A DNA stretch of 64,000 nucleotides. It comes from Diplocarpon mali. Its lineage: Eukaryota > Ascomycota > Leotiomycetes > Helotiales > Drepanopezizaceae. Of the stretch, positions 45,342 through 57,900 are shown one piece after another. The stretch's first letter is position 1; the number at the start of each line of letters is the position of its first letter. The translations under genes and the position numbers were made by a program. The notes below the pieces were generated by a model that did not search any database, had not been told where the DNA came from, and saw nothing but the letters and a program-made list of their open reading frames with translations. Location: assembly GCA_024741835.1 (NCBI GenBank), contig JAENRP010000161.1, forward strand, positions 34,345 to 98,344, written 5' to 3'.

Positions 45342-48300
45342 TAGTAGCAATTCCTAGAATCGATTAACTCAATCAATCTCTTCAATTTTAAACCTGCTTC
45401 TTAGCAAAACACAATTATATAACACCTCTTTATATACTCCTATATATATATACCTTCTTCCCCTTTTTAACCTTATTTTTTACCCCTTTTTTTTTCAATA
45501 ACCCTAACTTAATAAAAATGATTAAGAAGACTATTAAGAACGACGCTAAGATCAAGCTCAATTGGTCTAACTACTAGGAATGGGAACTAGCTACTATTTA
45601 AAACTTAGCTATAAATGGCTATCTCTAATAGGCTATCGGCCTTATTCCTCTGAAATCTGCCAAATCTAAAGGTAAATAGGAGAAGAAGAACTAAGAGGCT
45701 ATAGCTACTATAGCTAAAGGCCTTACCTTTAGCCTTAATAGAAAGTATCGCACTTAAATTATAATTAATAACGCTTATGCTCTTTAAAACACTTTTAAAG
45801 TAGGAGAGAGCAAACTTATTAAGAACTCTAAGACTTATATAAACTTGATCAAACAGTTTAATAAGGCCAAGTATATTCCCTACTCTAAGTCGTTTAATAA
45901 CTACGTCCTATAACTTAAGAGTATTCAAGCTCTCTTCTAAGGCTATAGTAACCCTCCTAATAATACTTAAATGAAAAAGCAATTGCTTAATAGTCTCTTA
46001 ATAGTTGAAATATAAAGTTCAATTATAATCAACCTTAAAACCTCTCTTATAACCTTATAAGAGATAATTATCGCAATTCAAGAGTATAAAGTGATATATA
46101 GATAAGAGCTAAAGGTAGCGCTTATATCTATATAGACAGCTGCGTTAATCGCTAAGGCCTACCTTATAAGAGGAGGAGGCCGCGGCAGAGATAGTAGCAG
46201 AGATAGCAGCAGAGGTAGAGATAGAGGCAGAGGCAGATATAGAGGCAGAGGTAATAGAGGAAGAGGAGGAATATAATAAAGAGGAATACAGAAGGGAGAA
46301 AGAGGAGGAAAGTATTATAATTGTAGCAAACCTAGCTATTAGAAAGCAGAGTGCTAGTTGAAGAAGAGAGGAGGAGATAAAGCCAGAGCTTAGATAGCTA
46401 AAGATAATATAACCTTATCTATCTACTCTTATTTCTTAAAATGTAAAGTTGCCTTAATAATAGAAGCTATTAAGATAGCTTTAAGCTTAAAGATAGATTA
46501 GCCTTCTTAGAAAGTAGACTTTGGTGCTATAAGATACTTCTTTAATATATAAAATAATTTTATTAAAATTAGGAAGTGGAATAACTTAAAGTAAGTTAGA
46601 ATAGCAAATAGCGCGCTCTTAAAAGCAATTGGCTATAGAGACTATATTATTAACGATAAACTAACACTATATAACATATAGTACGTTCTATCATTTAGCA
46701 ATACTCGACTTATATCGGTCTTAAAGCTCGGCGACGATAATATTACTATGATCTTTAATAAAGAAGAGGCAAAAGGGTATCAAGGCGACGATATAGTATT
46801 TACTATACTATAGCTTAGTGGATTATTCACTTTATCTCGATCGCATACTACTATTATAATTAAAGCAGATGAAAAGGCTATAAACCTTAGCCTTATGCAA
46901 CCTTTAGAACTAATTAATATAGAAACGATACTATAAAACTCGAATAAAACGGATTTAGAGCTCCTCTATAGGAGACTAGGTCACCTTAATTATACTAAGC
47001 TAAAGAAGCTAGTCGATAATAACTATAGCCTGAATATAGAAGCTCGAATCGCTTTTAAAGAAGAGAGAAACTGCGAAAGCTGCTTAGCAGGCAGAATAAA
47101 GGAGCAATTCAATAAGAAAATAGATATAAGAATAGATAAGATTTATAAAAGACTTTACGCTAATATATTAGGAATACTATTGCTATTAATTAGAGGGTAT
47201 CGCTACTTCCTATTAGTAGTAGATGACGCCTGTAGATGCTATTAGATAAGGCTACTAAAGAATAAGAGCGCTAATAAGATATAGCTAAAAATCAAAGACC
47301 TAAAGAAGCAATTAGAGATAGAGAACTCTACGTTAGTAGTATACTAGAGGTCTGATAATAGTATAGGAGAGTTTGGAGGCAGATTCTTACTATAGCTATT
47401 AGAAGGAGGTATGACCTTAGAACCTTTACCTGCTTATAAGTATAGTTTAAATAGTATTATCGAACGTTAGATATACGAAATTACGAAAATAGCTTACTCT
47501 TGCATATATAATACTAAGATGAATAGCTATATATAGTACTACGCTATAGAGTAGGCCTATAGGCTAAAGAATAAGAGGCCTATAAAGGCTCTACCTTTTA
47601 AAGAGCTAAAAGGCCTAACTCTATTAGAGGCGTACTTAGAATATACTAAAGATCTTTTAAAAATCAGAGTATTTAGGTCTAGGGCGTTCCTATTAAATAA
47701 TAGAGGAAATGGCCTAGGTAAGTTCGAGTTAAGAACTATAATAGGAGCTTGGATACTTGTAGGTATAATAAGCTCGAAGATATATAAGCTATTAAACGTC
47801 GAGACTTTAAAAGAACTGATATCTGCTAATATCAAATTTGATAAATACTCAATATATAATGTAAGAGAAGTACAACTGTAGGAAAGACCTTAGAATAAGA
47901 GGCTAGCATATAGTGCTATAAGCTTAATAAGACCTATAAGGCCAATAGATATTACTAAAAGACCTCTTATAAGAGTTATAGAAAGGCTAGTATATGAAAT
48001 TAAGAGAGTATATAGTACTAAAAGACCTGTAACGTTAGAGTCGTTAGAAAACAGGCAAATCTATAGCAATAAAGCTGAAGTAAGAGGTACTAAACCTCAA
48101 AGGGTGATAGAAAACATCCCTAAAGCGTCTAATTAACGCGTTCTAAAGCAAATAGAGACTCCTACCTTACGGTATAGTAGGAAGCTGAAGCTAAAACAAG
48201 TATTTAGCGAGATTAATACTTAAGAGAGTGCGTTGACTTCTATAGGAAATCAACCAACTATTCTTATAAAGGTAATATTAGTATATAATATGCTAAGTTA

Positions 48301-50134
48301 AAATCTAAAAGAATAGAAAGAAGCAATACTTAATGAATTCGAAGCTATAAAATCAGTAGGAACCTTTAAAATAATATTAGGTAAACCTCCTATTAAGAGA
48401 AAGCTAATAAAATCGAGATTAGTTCTATGAAATAAGATCGTAAATAGAGTATTAGTAAGAAGGAAGGCTCGAATTATACTAAAAGGCTATAAGCAATAGT
48501 ATAAGGTAGATTACTTTAATACTTTTGCTAGCATTATTAGGTATATAACTCTATAAGTTCTACTTGCCTTTGCAGCTTTGAGAGATCTAGAAATCGAGCA
48601 AATCGATATTAATATAGCCTTCTTAAACGCGTACTTAGCTAAAGACGTATATATGGCTCTACTAGATAATAAATGCGACCTATTCTATGAATTATACCCT
48701 TAACTTTAAGGAAAATAAGCCTATATCAAGCTTCTTAGGTTATTATATAGCTTAAAACAAGCACCTTAAGAATGGTGGCTATTAGTTAAAGATAAAATAG
48801 AGAAGGCTGGCCTATGAAGCGCTAAAGCAGATCCAAATCTATTTATATAGGAAAATCAAGCTGATAATATAATTGCGTATATATTAGTCTTTATAGATAA
48901 TATGCTAATTATCGGAAAATAATAAGATTACGATTACCTTAAAAAGAAGATTCTTAATACTTAGAAAGGAAAAGACCTAGGGCTAATTAGCACCTTTATT
49001 AAAATATAAGTTGAATAAGATCGCAAGGCTAGAATGCTACAAATTCATTAAATAGACTATATTAAGAAGATTCTTAATAGATTTAAGATAGCTAATTGCA
49101 AAGGGAACAACCTACCAGCCTTAGCTAGTATAGTATTAAGGAAATTAAGTATAGATAAAGCTTATACTAATAAGCTACTATAACCTAAAGATATCTTACT
49201 TTACTAGTAGATTATAAGAAGCATTATATACCCCTTGAACCTTATAAGGCTAGATATCTCCTATATTATCGGCCAATTGGTATAGCATATAGTAACCCCT
49301 TTATAAGATCACCTCTAAGCTATAAAACCCCTCTTGCGATACTTATAAAAGACTGCCGAAGATGGAATTATATATGGAAAAGGCGAACCAAATCAATTCG
49401 ACGCTTATACAGATGCTACTTAGGCTACCAAGAACGATAGGAAGTCATTCTAAGGCTGGCTTATTAAGTATAATAGAGGAGTCGTTAGCTAAGCTGCGAA
49501 TAGGTAAAAATCTACTTCTCTAAGTAGTGAATAAGCTGAGATAATAGCGGCTTTTAATGGCTTAAGAGAGGTAGCTTAGATACTAAAGCTATTCGCTGAC
49601 CTTAATATACAACTCGATCGATTACCTTATTTATAGCTTAATAATAAAGGAGCGAGATCTCTTACTAAAGAACGAAAATTTTCAGCTAAATCAAAGCATA
49701 TCGACATTCGACACTTTTATATAAGAGACGATATAGTAACTAAAGGCAAGATGATAGTAGCTTATATACCTAGAAACGACAATATAGCAGATTCCCTTAC
49801 AAAAGCTCTGCCAGGACCCGCTTTCGAGAAATACAAGGGTTATATAGGCCTACTAGAGCGAAAATCGATAAAAGAAGGCTATATAAAGGGAGGAAACCCA
49901 TAGGAAAGCTATATATAGGGAGGAAACCTATAATACGACTATATAAAGGGTGAAAAGCTATAATATAGCTAAGTCAGAGGTACTCTTATACTATAACGTA
50001 CGGTTTTTATACTGCAGGGCGGCTGAACTCCATATAAGGGAGACGTAGGCGCCATATACTAGAGAGTATATTATAGGAGTTAATAAGGCCTAGACTATAT
50101 AAAAAAAAAATATGGGGCTCTTTACTCTGAGTTC

Positions 50135-50314
50135 TATAGAGCTTTGTAGTAGGGGGCATGTTAGAAATATACAAGGTACGGAGATTACCGCACGGAGCGG
50201 AGGCTAAGGCTTGGTAAGCCAACCTATAGAGCTTTGTAGTAGGGGGCATATTAGAAATATACAAGGTACGGAGATTACCGCACGGAGCGGAGGCTAAGGC
50301 TTGGTAAGCCAACC
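50135..50314 (+). repeat. 90-bp tandem duplication across the 3' LTR junction
   Basis: Units 50135-50224 and 50225-50314 are identical except for CATG versus CATA at the LTR start. Each contains the purine-rich tract 'gtagtagggggca' and the first 66 bp of the LTR. The element therefore has a partial LTR (50159-50224) followed by a full 3' LTR (50249-50372). Confidence 0.92.
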
Positions 50315-50372
50315 TTGTATATATACTACTTCAGCTCTTTAGAACTAGAATCTACACCTTCAGATTCTGTCA
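50249..50372 (+). repeat. 3' LTR of the copia element
   Basis: 124 bp, ending TTCTGTCA next to CTCAA. Its first dinucleotide is TA instead of TG, while the duplicated partial copy just upstream retains TG. Confidence 0.9.
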
Positions 50373-50759
50373 CTCAAGTGGGCTTTCAACGAGCATCGTC
50401 TTGTTTCTGATCTCCATTCGAACACCCGCCTCCGCTTTGCGACAGTTTTTCTCGTCTGATTACTTTGGTAGAAAGTCTTCTGGCGGTATTGCTTCGCTTG
50501 CAACTGGGGATATGCGTAAGTGCATGTAGCCTTCAGATACTGCAGGAATCGGGAAGCCATACTGAACGCGAGATTGCCACTCTGACAGTCGAGCAGAACG
50601 TTTGGGGCTTCCGTTTCTCCATTGCAATGAGATTCCTGGCGAGAGAGAAAACCGATGTCAGGTGAGCGATAGCCTGGCCCAGCGGTGCAGGAATTGTCCT
50701 CATTGCATCGCCCTATTCCGCAACCGGCCGCAACCGCGGGTGCCAGAATCAGGAACATC

Positions 50760-52250
50760 GCGACCTAGAGGTATCCTGAAGCCGTGAGCAAATACAAAAG
50801 CACTTAGGTTTAGAGGGTTGATGGTAGGTCCAGACCATTCTATTTGTAGACATTAGTGAATATTTCTTTAACACTAGGATGGTCACTACTAAGCCGCTTG
50901 CGTGAGATCTCTTATTCTTATTATGTGCTCTGCTTTCTAGATGGCATTCTTGAATGATAGGTTTATGGATAGTCTTTTATCTTTGCAGTGCGTACTATCT
51001 TGCGCTGAGATTACTGAGATTTCTCTGAGATCGTAACGACCTCGTTGTCTTTCTGAAGCCTACTAGCTGTAATATAATCCAGCGGATTGCCTAAGTAACC
51101 GGAGTTTATCTCGAACTAGCCACATTCTCTGTGGCAGGTTTCACTGGATCAGTCTCAATCTCCTTCGTCAAGGGTTTCTCGACTTGAGCCTGCTTGCTCA
51201 AGATCTGATGCTGCTCAGTTGGGGGAATATTCGCGCCCGGATCGGCTTCATACACGGCTCTAGAGTCGGCTCTAGGATGTCAAGCAATGCAGCGTAAGTT
51301 CACTACAATTACCTGGTAGAACCGTGGTACCGGCCACCTTGGAGGACGTGTGTAAGAGCTCGGTGCCCGAAGAGAAGAGATCCTGTTGTTTAGGTAGTCG
51401 CCGTTCGGGCTTTCTTATAGAAGCTGCTTCCTTGATAGCTGGGTTTCTAAGATCTGGCCGTGTAAGCTTTTCTTCGTGACTTTCTCGACAAAACCATGCG
51501 CGTGCTCAAAGGCCCCACGACCTTCATTGCTCCCCACACAATTCGAGCTCGATGGGGTGCGCTGCTACCACTTTCCCTCGGGTTTAATGCATTTTCACAA
51601 CTTATAAGCCGCTCTCTTGGGGGCAATGGTTTTTATCTAGCATTTGTAAGAAGAACGCGAACGGAAAATTCTTGCTTCGGAGGAAAAGGCTGTGTGGCAG
51701 TTAGCTCATTCGCAATCCCTGAAAATTTGTCGCCTGGCAACCAATTTAAGCACAGACAGAAACCCAGTAGTGAAAAAGCGGGAGAATTTTGTATCTCACG
51801 GGAAAACGGTAAAATTTGGAGACCGAGAATCTTGTCATTGATTACGATGCCCTATGTACAAGCATGTATTCGTGCCATTGAGACATATTTCTCCCAAGCT
51901 CCAAGCCCGAGACGCGCCTGTAAGCGTAGCCTCTTCGTTCCCCTACTGTTTAATTAATGCTGTACCAAAATTACCCAAGATGCAGGTCAGAGCGTAAAAT
52001 GCCGAAACGCCTATCCAGTTCCTTTCGACGCAACAACCCATGGTTCATCAACTGATCTACCTCGTTCGAATGATGGATAAACGCCTGTTCATGATGATTT
52101 GGTGGAAAGCCCCAGTCCACGTAAGAGTAAAAAAGAAAAGGCTTAGTCAGATGGGCGATGCCTGATAGAGTGACTTTCACCATAGCGCCTGTCCAGATCT
52201 TATTCCGCGTATAGAATGGGTCCTGTCGAGCTTGCTACCGAATGAGCCAC
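50760..52250. other. Mostly non-coding, with a possible minus-strand exon remnant
   Basis: Minus-strand segments near 51317-51480 (EEKLTRPDLRNPAIKEAASI, KQQDLFSSGTELL) and 51113-51270 (NIPPTEQHQILSKQAQVEK, VKPATENVASSR then stop) read like disordered protein and can be joined through a GTAATT..AG intron. No start was found. They may be the 3' end of an unrecognised gene, or 5' exons linked to the split gene at 50758. The plus-strand ORF at 51496-51957 lacks protein character. Confidence 0.35.
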
Positions 52251-53980
52251 TCAATTGAGCAGATTGGACATTCCAGAGGGGAGTCGACCTTTCGGGGAGA
52301 TAGTCTCGAATCGATTGTTAGGAATCTCGACAGCAACTTGACTCGAGTCTGGTGCTGTTTGTCCTTGATCGTGAGCTTCAGGCTGCGAAGGCTTTGAGAG
52401 ACCCGGGAAATCCAATGAGTCGACCGGTTTTGTTGCAGCGGCTTTCGAGACTTTGGTGGCGCCGAAATTTTTAGTGATTCGGTTTGCGGCTGGTGTTGGT
52501 TTCGAGGGTAGTGGCTTCCTAGGACGTCCAGCTTTCTTCTTGACTTCGGGTTTGCTAGCAGTCTCAGGTGCAAATGACAATGGAGCCTGCTTAAACTTTG
52601 GCGGTCCGTTGGGTGGCTCTGGACTCTGTCGTCTGAGGCTGTCCGTAGGGGTCATCATCCCTTTCTTCTGAGCGCTGACAACTTTCTTGAGAACTACCTG
52701 AGGACGACTCAGCTTGGAGTCAGGTGGGCATAGACCTCCGACAGAGTAGTCCCCACAGTCCTTGTCGTCCCACTTCGGCAGGCCGACGGCTGTGGCGACC
52801 TCATCGCACTCGGCTCGGACGACCATATCCCAGCAGTCTTTGAGATCGATACCAATGGGCTCGGGATCAAGGTTGATCCAAGCAGTAAATCCCCCTCTGC
52901 GGGCCCGAGTGACCGCGCACAATTCCCTCGTCAAGCGACGAGTACCGGGAATCTTGAGGGTTGTGCCTACAACGATGACAGCGTCAGGCACTCTCTTCAG
53001 ATCGGCGTGGCTGACTGCTCCAATGGCATCGCCGTCTGGATTGAACTCGTTGTAGAGAACCATTCTTGGCCGAAGTCGGCCAACTCCATGACTTCGCAAG
53101 CCACCTGCCAGTCGTACGCTATCGATTGTTTGGCATTCTGGGCATAACGGAGCCTCTGGACCCGAGAATAATGCGCCTTCGAAATCTGACAGATGACCGC
53201 ACTTCGAGCACATCATCTTATCGAGACCGCCGTGAAGCTGCACCGTCTTTGGCCATGGGCCTTTGGGATTCAGAGGAACCTGGGTCCCGAGCGGGGGCAG
53301 GGAGGTATCGATGCCATCCACATTCTGGGTATACAGCCGCATCAACCGACCCTCCTCAGCAATGGTAGCAAGCATATGGTGGAATGGTGTAGGCTTTGCG
53401 TTCTGTGTCTGGTGAGACAGTTCCCGAACCATGTCGTGGAATGAACTAGTCGCTGGGCCGTTTCGATAGACCGAGGCGTCAAACAACTCCTTCCCTGAAG
53501 ACTTGAGCTTATGCTGGGTGCGCAAGCTGCTGAAGAGTCCCGTGGAAGATCGAAAATCAGGAACTGAGGGGTGATTAGCAGTGTGCCGTGCGGGTGGGGA
53601 AGAAGCAACGCACTGCCAGCCGAAACCGAGATACCAGCGCCCGCAATCACCACGATCCGTCGTTTGGTGCGAAGAGCATCCAGCAATTGTCTGACCTTCG
53701 CATCTTGGTCCGCGTGGAGCGCTCCATCGTCGCTATCATACAGCTTCCGCATATCGAGATACTCCGTCTTCAACTCCTTCTTCTTGGAAATCCGCTGTCT
53801 CTTCGCAGGTGGGTCGCGACCTGCGCCATCGTCCGGCGATTTGCGCGTCTTCGACGTGACGCCTTTCTCGGACGCGTCAGAACATGGAGGGCTGGGATAA
53901 TCCGTCACGGGAGTTGGCGACCGCGATGCCACGCTCGTGAGCGGGGAGGAGACGGGGGAGGAACAGGTCGGGCTCGACAT
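52251..53980 (-). CDS. hst4: Sirtuin, Hst3/Hst4-like NAD-dependent histone deacetylase
   Basis: Two exons, 53614-53980 and 52251-53563, with a 50-bp intron (GTGCGT..CTCAG) splitting the GAGIS-V-SAG / IPDFR motif exactly in frame; 559 residues. NAD-binding GAGIS starts at ~114, then GIPDFRSSTGLF, TQNVDGID, catalytic His in QLHGGLD, zinc cysteines CSKC and CPEC, and VVGTTLKIPG (Rossmann). A long basic, Pro/Ser/Lys-rich C-terminus with KKKAGRPRKPLPSKP (AT-hook-like) follows; the N-terminus has KRQRISKKKE, a likely nuclear signal. The G-T-T-L-K-I-PG segment and long tail are typical of the Hst3/Hst4 class, which removes acetyl from H3K56 to protect genome stability and silencing. Divergent from MED16. 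Confidence 0.92.
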
Positions 53981-54905
53981 GGTGTCGATGGTAGTAGGGT
54001 ACGGGATTCGGGATAGCGGCGGGCGCGCGACGAGAAGAAGAATCGAGGGGCTCTACAATCAAAGCGCTGCGCTCATCTCGCTGCTGGTGGTAGTCGGACG
54101 GGTCGAGTCTGGTGTTGGGGATGGTCGCCGGTAGGTGTCGCTCGCTGGTGGTGGAGGTTGTGGAAGAAGTACAGATAGGGACTTGCGGTTCAAGAAGGAT
54201 AGATCTTGGCATGCTAGCGCGAGCTTGGAGCTCGCTCGCAATAAGACGCCAAGCAAGGACAATTAATTACCGCGCGATATTCACATTCTGCCGGGGCTGA
54301 ACAATAATAGCACAAGATGGACCGGACAAAGCTCTACCTGTGTCTAGCCGACCATCCCGCAGAGCTGGTAGATGCCTCCAAGTGATACAATACCGGAATA
54401 CTCATGCCTCACGCCTCATGTCTCCCATCCTCTGCACAGGACTCTGAGCACAACCCGGCTGACACCCGCGGCAACATGCCCTTCCCTACCTCCTGTGCCG
54501 CAGCGAGCTTTCTCCAGACCCCATGGAATCTCGCAACAACGGCTGGCCAACCTTCCCAAGGCTACTCCAACTCCTGACAAACTCCAAGGCCATCAGGGCC
54601 TTGTTTCCTGGTGGCTTCGGGATCTGTAGTTGCTTGGGTGACGGATGAAACATGAAATTGCACTAATCCTTATGACGCTGCCACCCACATACCAGGACCC
54701 TGGTCAAGCGAGTCGGTGATCCCCCCCCCGACTCTCGGGGAGGCTGGCCAAACTCCAAGTTCCAGATCAGCATCAACTACCGTTTCCTCTGCTGTTGACG
54801 TCGAACTTCATCCCCAGCCATGATCGCAGTTCCCAGCTTGTAGCTGAGCGTGCCCGGAGATTCCGACAACTAGCTCGCGTTTGGCGTGGCGGCAACGTCA
54901 AAACG
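53981..54905. promoter_or_regulatory. Shared promoter region of the sirtuin and MED16 genes
   Basis: 925 bp separate the divergent start codons (53980 minus, 54906 plus). A C8 run lies at 54721. Frames within it (for example the GC-rich one at 53937-54134) are not convincing genes. The MED16 start is placed at 54906 because it is the first in-frame ATG and begins the conserved MPLMMDEEMDMEDLFGD motif. Confidence 0.5.
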
Positions 54906-57900
54906 ATGCCTTTGATGATGGATGAAGAGATGGATATGGAAGATCTTTTCGGCGACGGAGGTGGCCTCTCACTACCTTCCCGACCACCCACGACGGAGCT
55001 TCGCCAGAGAATAGACGAGCTGAGAGCAGGAGGTTGCTGCCAGTAAGCATCCCACGGTCATGTGATCGGGAATCTCGCGGAGCTGACAAACGGCAGGGGA
55101 ATCGCGTGGTCGAAATGGGGCTGTATCGCATCCATCACCTCCAATGGAGCCTCACTCGAGCTGAGGAATCTTCGCTGCCATCCCGCCGATGGTAGTTGGG
55201 GGCTCAGTGAACCGACCGTCACTCCAAGCTTCGCTCCACCGCTGGACGGTGGCCTCCTCAAGCATATATCGTGGAGTCCCACGGGCAGTGATCTAGCTGT
55301 CATCGATTCCGCAGGTCGAGTCACGATCCTGTCGGTGTTTACATCGTTGAACAAGCCGAGCCTCAGCCGGAATGCCCAGGCAGACCCAGCAGATGACTTG
55401 CACGGAGTGGTGGGGAGCTACTGGTTGAATCTGGCACCATACCCACCGCAACGGCCAGTGAGTCAACAAGTCACACTGCCCCTTTGTCTGTATACCCGTC
55501 TGATGCAGGATCAAGATCATACTTCATGGCCCGGCAATAAAAGAAGGGTCGAATTATCGCTACGAAGCATCGCAAGCGCCCGTCTTGGGACCATGCCATC
55601 CTGTTCATTCCAAATCGGCGTTTGTGTGCGTTACGACGAACGGGCTGCTACGGGTCCTTCTACCTCTTGCCAACAATAAGTGGCACGAGTCTCACACAGA
55701 ACTGGAGAGTATTGTGTCCTCAGACGACCTGATAACTCACGCAGCCATCTGTCCAGACAAGAGCAAGTCCTTCCTTCTGATTCCCCAACTCGACTAACGC
55801 ACCCAGGTGGAACTTTGCTGGTTGCTTTCGCTACGGCATCGATGCAACTCCGCACGGTGCGGGCTCTGATTGAATGGAATCTGCCGAAAATCGACAAGGT
55901 GCCGCCTGCGAACCTGCCGCTGAACCCAACTGTCAGGACCAAGCATCTTTCTGGAACTAGCTGGGTACCAGACGTTCCGTCAGGTCTCCTGAACACTTCC
56001 CAAACAGATTCATCGACGGCTCGGCTTTCTCATCTCGAGTTTCTACCTCAGTGCGCGGATGCAAATAATACTCTGATTCCACCCACCATCGTGGCCATCA
56101 GGTCATCATTGCCGAGTCTGGCGTCACATTATAACCAGGATGTGCATACCACTGTTGACAGATGGGAGATACGCGACAGGCCTCAGACTGTACACCCTGC
56201 CTTTGAGCAACTGAGTTCTCGGAGGAACAGTACTGGTCACCCGCCGCAGGTAAACCTTCTGATGCCGCTATTGCAACCCATGCCTGACGAGAGATAGCCT
56301 ATAGTACATTTGAAGAAGCTCGAGAGTTTCACCGTGAGCAAAGTTGCTGTTGGCATGGAGTCGATGAACAACGGAAGAGTGGTCGTTTTCTCCTACAGCG
56401 ACAGTTCTGTGGAGTACCGAGAACGAATGGACATGGCCGAAACATTCAACGACGGCAATCTCGAGCGGGTCTGGCACCTTTCCCAAATTGGCTTCTCGTA
56501 CACGGAGGACGAGCCATGTATGTCGTACTCCCACGTGCATATCTACTTGAGAGCTGACGAGAACGAGGCCTTCAAGTAGCGCTATCCCCGACCTATTGTT
56601 CGGTTGTACAGATACGGACTGATGGGAAGGTCAAGTGGAAGCAACTGGACTATCAGCTGGGAAGCATCGGCACAAGCATAGAAGACCGTGAGCTTCTCGG
56701 AGAGAGACACCTCACGTATGATCACTAATGTTTGAACAGCCATGTACTCAGCCGCCATTGCTGCTCTCTCCCTGTCGTGTGCAACGACTGTCATGAAGAG
56801 TATCAACTTCGACGACATAATCGCGACTGCAAGCAAGCATGCCACGCCTCGTAGGTTCTTTTCGCACCATGGATGCCGAGACGGAAGCCTGCTGATCATG
56901 CCAGAATTTGCCTACGACTGGCTCGTCGAGCTCTCCCGTATCATGAAGGTCCATGCAGACTACTCGGAAGAAACTCACCACGATGTCCTCGTCAGAAACA
57001 CCACAATTCAGCTTTGCCTCTCCATCCAGAACTCACTAGGGTTCAAGGGAGAATTCAACCCCCGCACCTTCTCTGGCAAGTTGGCGTGGCTGGTGTTACA
57101 GCTCCGCAGTGTTGTAGTCTTGACAACGATGGCTGCAAATATAAACTTCCCGGGCGGACCAAATGCGGGGGAAAAGACATCACCTCTGGACGACCCAGGT
57201 TCGTCTGCTGATCCTCTCCCCATCCCGCGTTCCATCCTCGCTACCTACTGATTCCCCCCAGAAATAATCAACTCCCTCGCCGGCTCCGTGCGCTGGGTGC
57301 TCGACCTCATGGCCTGGCTCATCGACACCCTCCTTGCGCTGCACACCACCGCGCCATCCAACATCACCCTCACGAAGCTCTCGACCCTCTCCCTCCCAGC
57401 ACTCCTATCACACCTCATCAAGACGAACAACATCTCCCTGCACCTATTCATCTCGTCTCCCACCCGCGGCTTCCTCACCGCCATCTGTCGGCGCCTCCAA
57501 CACCTCGACTTCATTGCCCGCAAAGCCATCACGTCGCCCAGTGCCGGGTCCTCGCCGGCCACGCTCACGCCGGCCCTGAGAGCTGCCTACATCCAGATCG
57601 GCCTGCTGAACGACAGAGCCATTCTCCAGATTAAAACCCTCGAGACGCTGCTCTCCTCCCTGACTGGGCTGATCAGAAGCAGCTACGCGTCGCACACGCC
57701 CCCTCTCACCGGCTCGCCGGCCGCGGAACGTACGCGCAACAGCCTGGAGACGAAGATGCTGCTCGGGGGCTCCATCCCCGATGCGCTGAAGAGCGTCATT
57801 GTGGAGCTCTTCCGTCCCGAGGGCCTGCTCGACGCCGTCAAGGAGGAGATCGAGCCCGCCAAGCTCTTCTTCGCGGATTTCACCATGCTGGAAGCCGACG

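Larger units (their letters stand above)
45218..50372 (+). mobile_element. Complete Ty1/copia LTR retrotransposon, heavily mutated (RIP-like)
   Basis: 5155 bp with 124-bp LTRs at 45218-45341 and 50249-50372, flanked by the target duplication CTCAA (45213-45217, 50373-50377). Order of recognisable remnants: gag-like part, Arg/Gly-rich run (46160-46270), degenerate CCHC knuckle near 46320, protease-like remnant near 46510, GAG-pre-integrase (~46975-47110), integrase core with FLLVVDDA near 47210, reverse transcriptase (~48290-49000; metal-binding motif degenerate), and RNase H with SSSEAE/KSKHID-type motifs (~49500-49720). Integrase before RT makes it Ty1/copia. No ORF exceeds ~92 codons; TAG often stands where Trp is expected, and CA/TG dinucleotides are scarce. 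It is a dead copy. The bases after the 5' LTR (tagtagcaat) could be a mutated initiator-Met-tRNA primer site. Confidence 0.93.
44992..50758 (-). pseudogene. Host gene of unknown function split by the copia retrotransposon
   Basis: Minus-strand coding pieces flank the element. Upstream side: 50758-50563 (starting MFLILAPAVAAGC, Cys-rich, ending DCQSGNLAF), an intron of 107 bp (GTATGG..AATCAG), then 50455 to the insertion, reading EKNCRKAEAGVRMEIRNKT and LVESPLE. Downstream side: NAEEAREVWRLANGLRM, a 41-bp intron (GTACGA..TGTAG, 45120-45160), then 45119-44992 (DARIKAVIEKNTGNAAQ..IARMFGLVGT and stop). With one copy of the CTCAA duplication removed, the two halves join in frame at LE/NA. The N-terminus may extend further upstream. 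Family unknown; the first residues could be a signal peptide. The insertion should abolish normal product. Confidence 0.65.

Noticed and set aside
45218..50372. Possibility that TAG in the retrotransposon reading frame is translated as Trp
   Set aside because: CA/TG dinucleotides are depleted throughout, including non-coding LTRs. RIP explains the change without recoding.
51496..51957. 153-codon plus-strand ORF
   Set aside because: No domain, no supporting introns, no conserved start context. It may be chance or transcribed flank.
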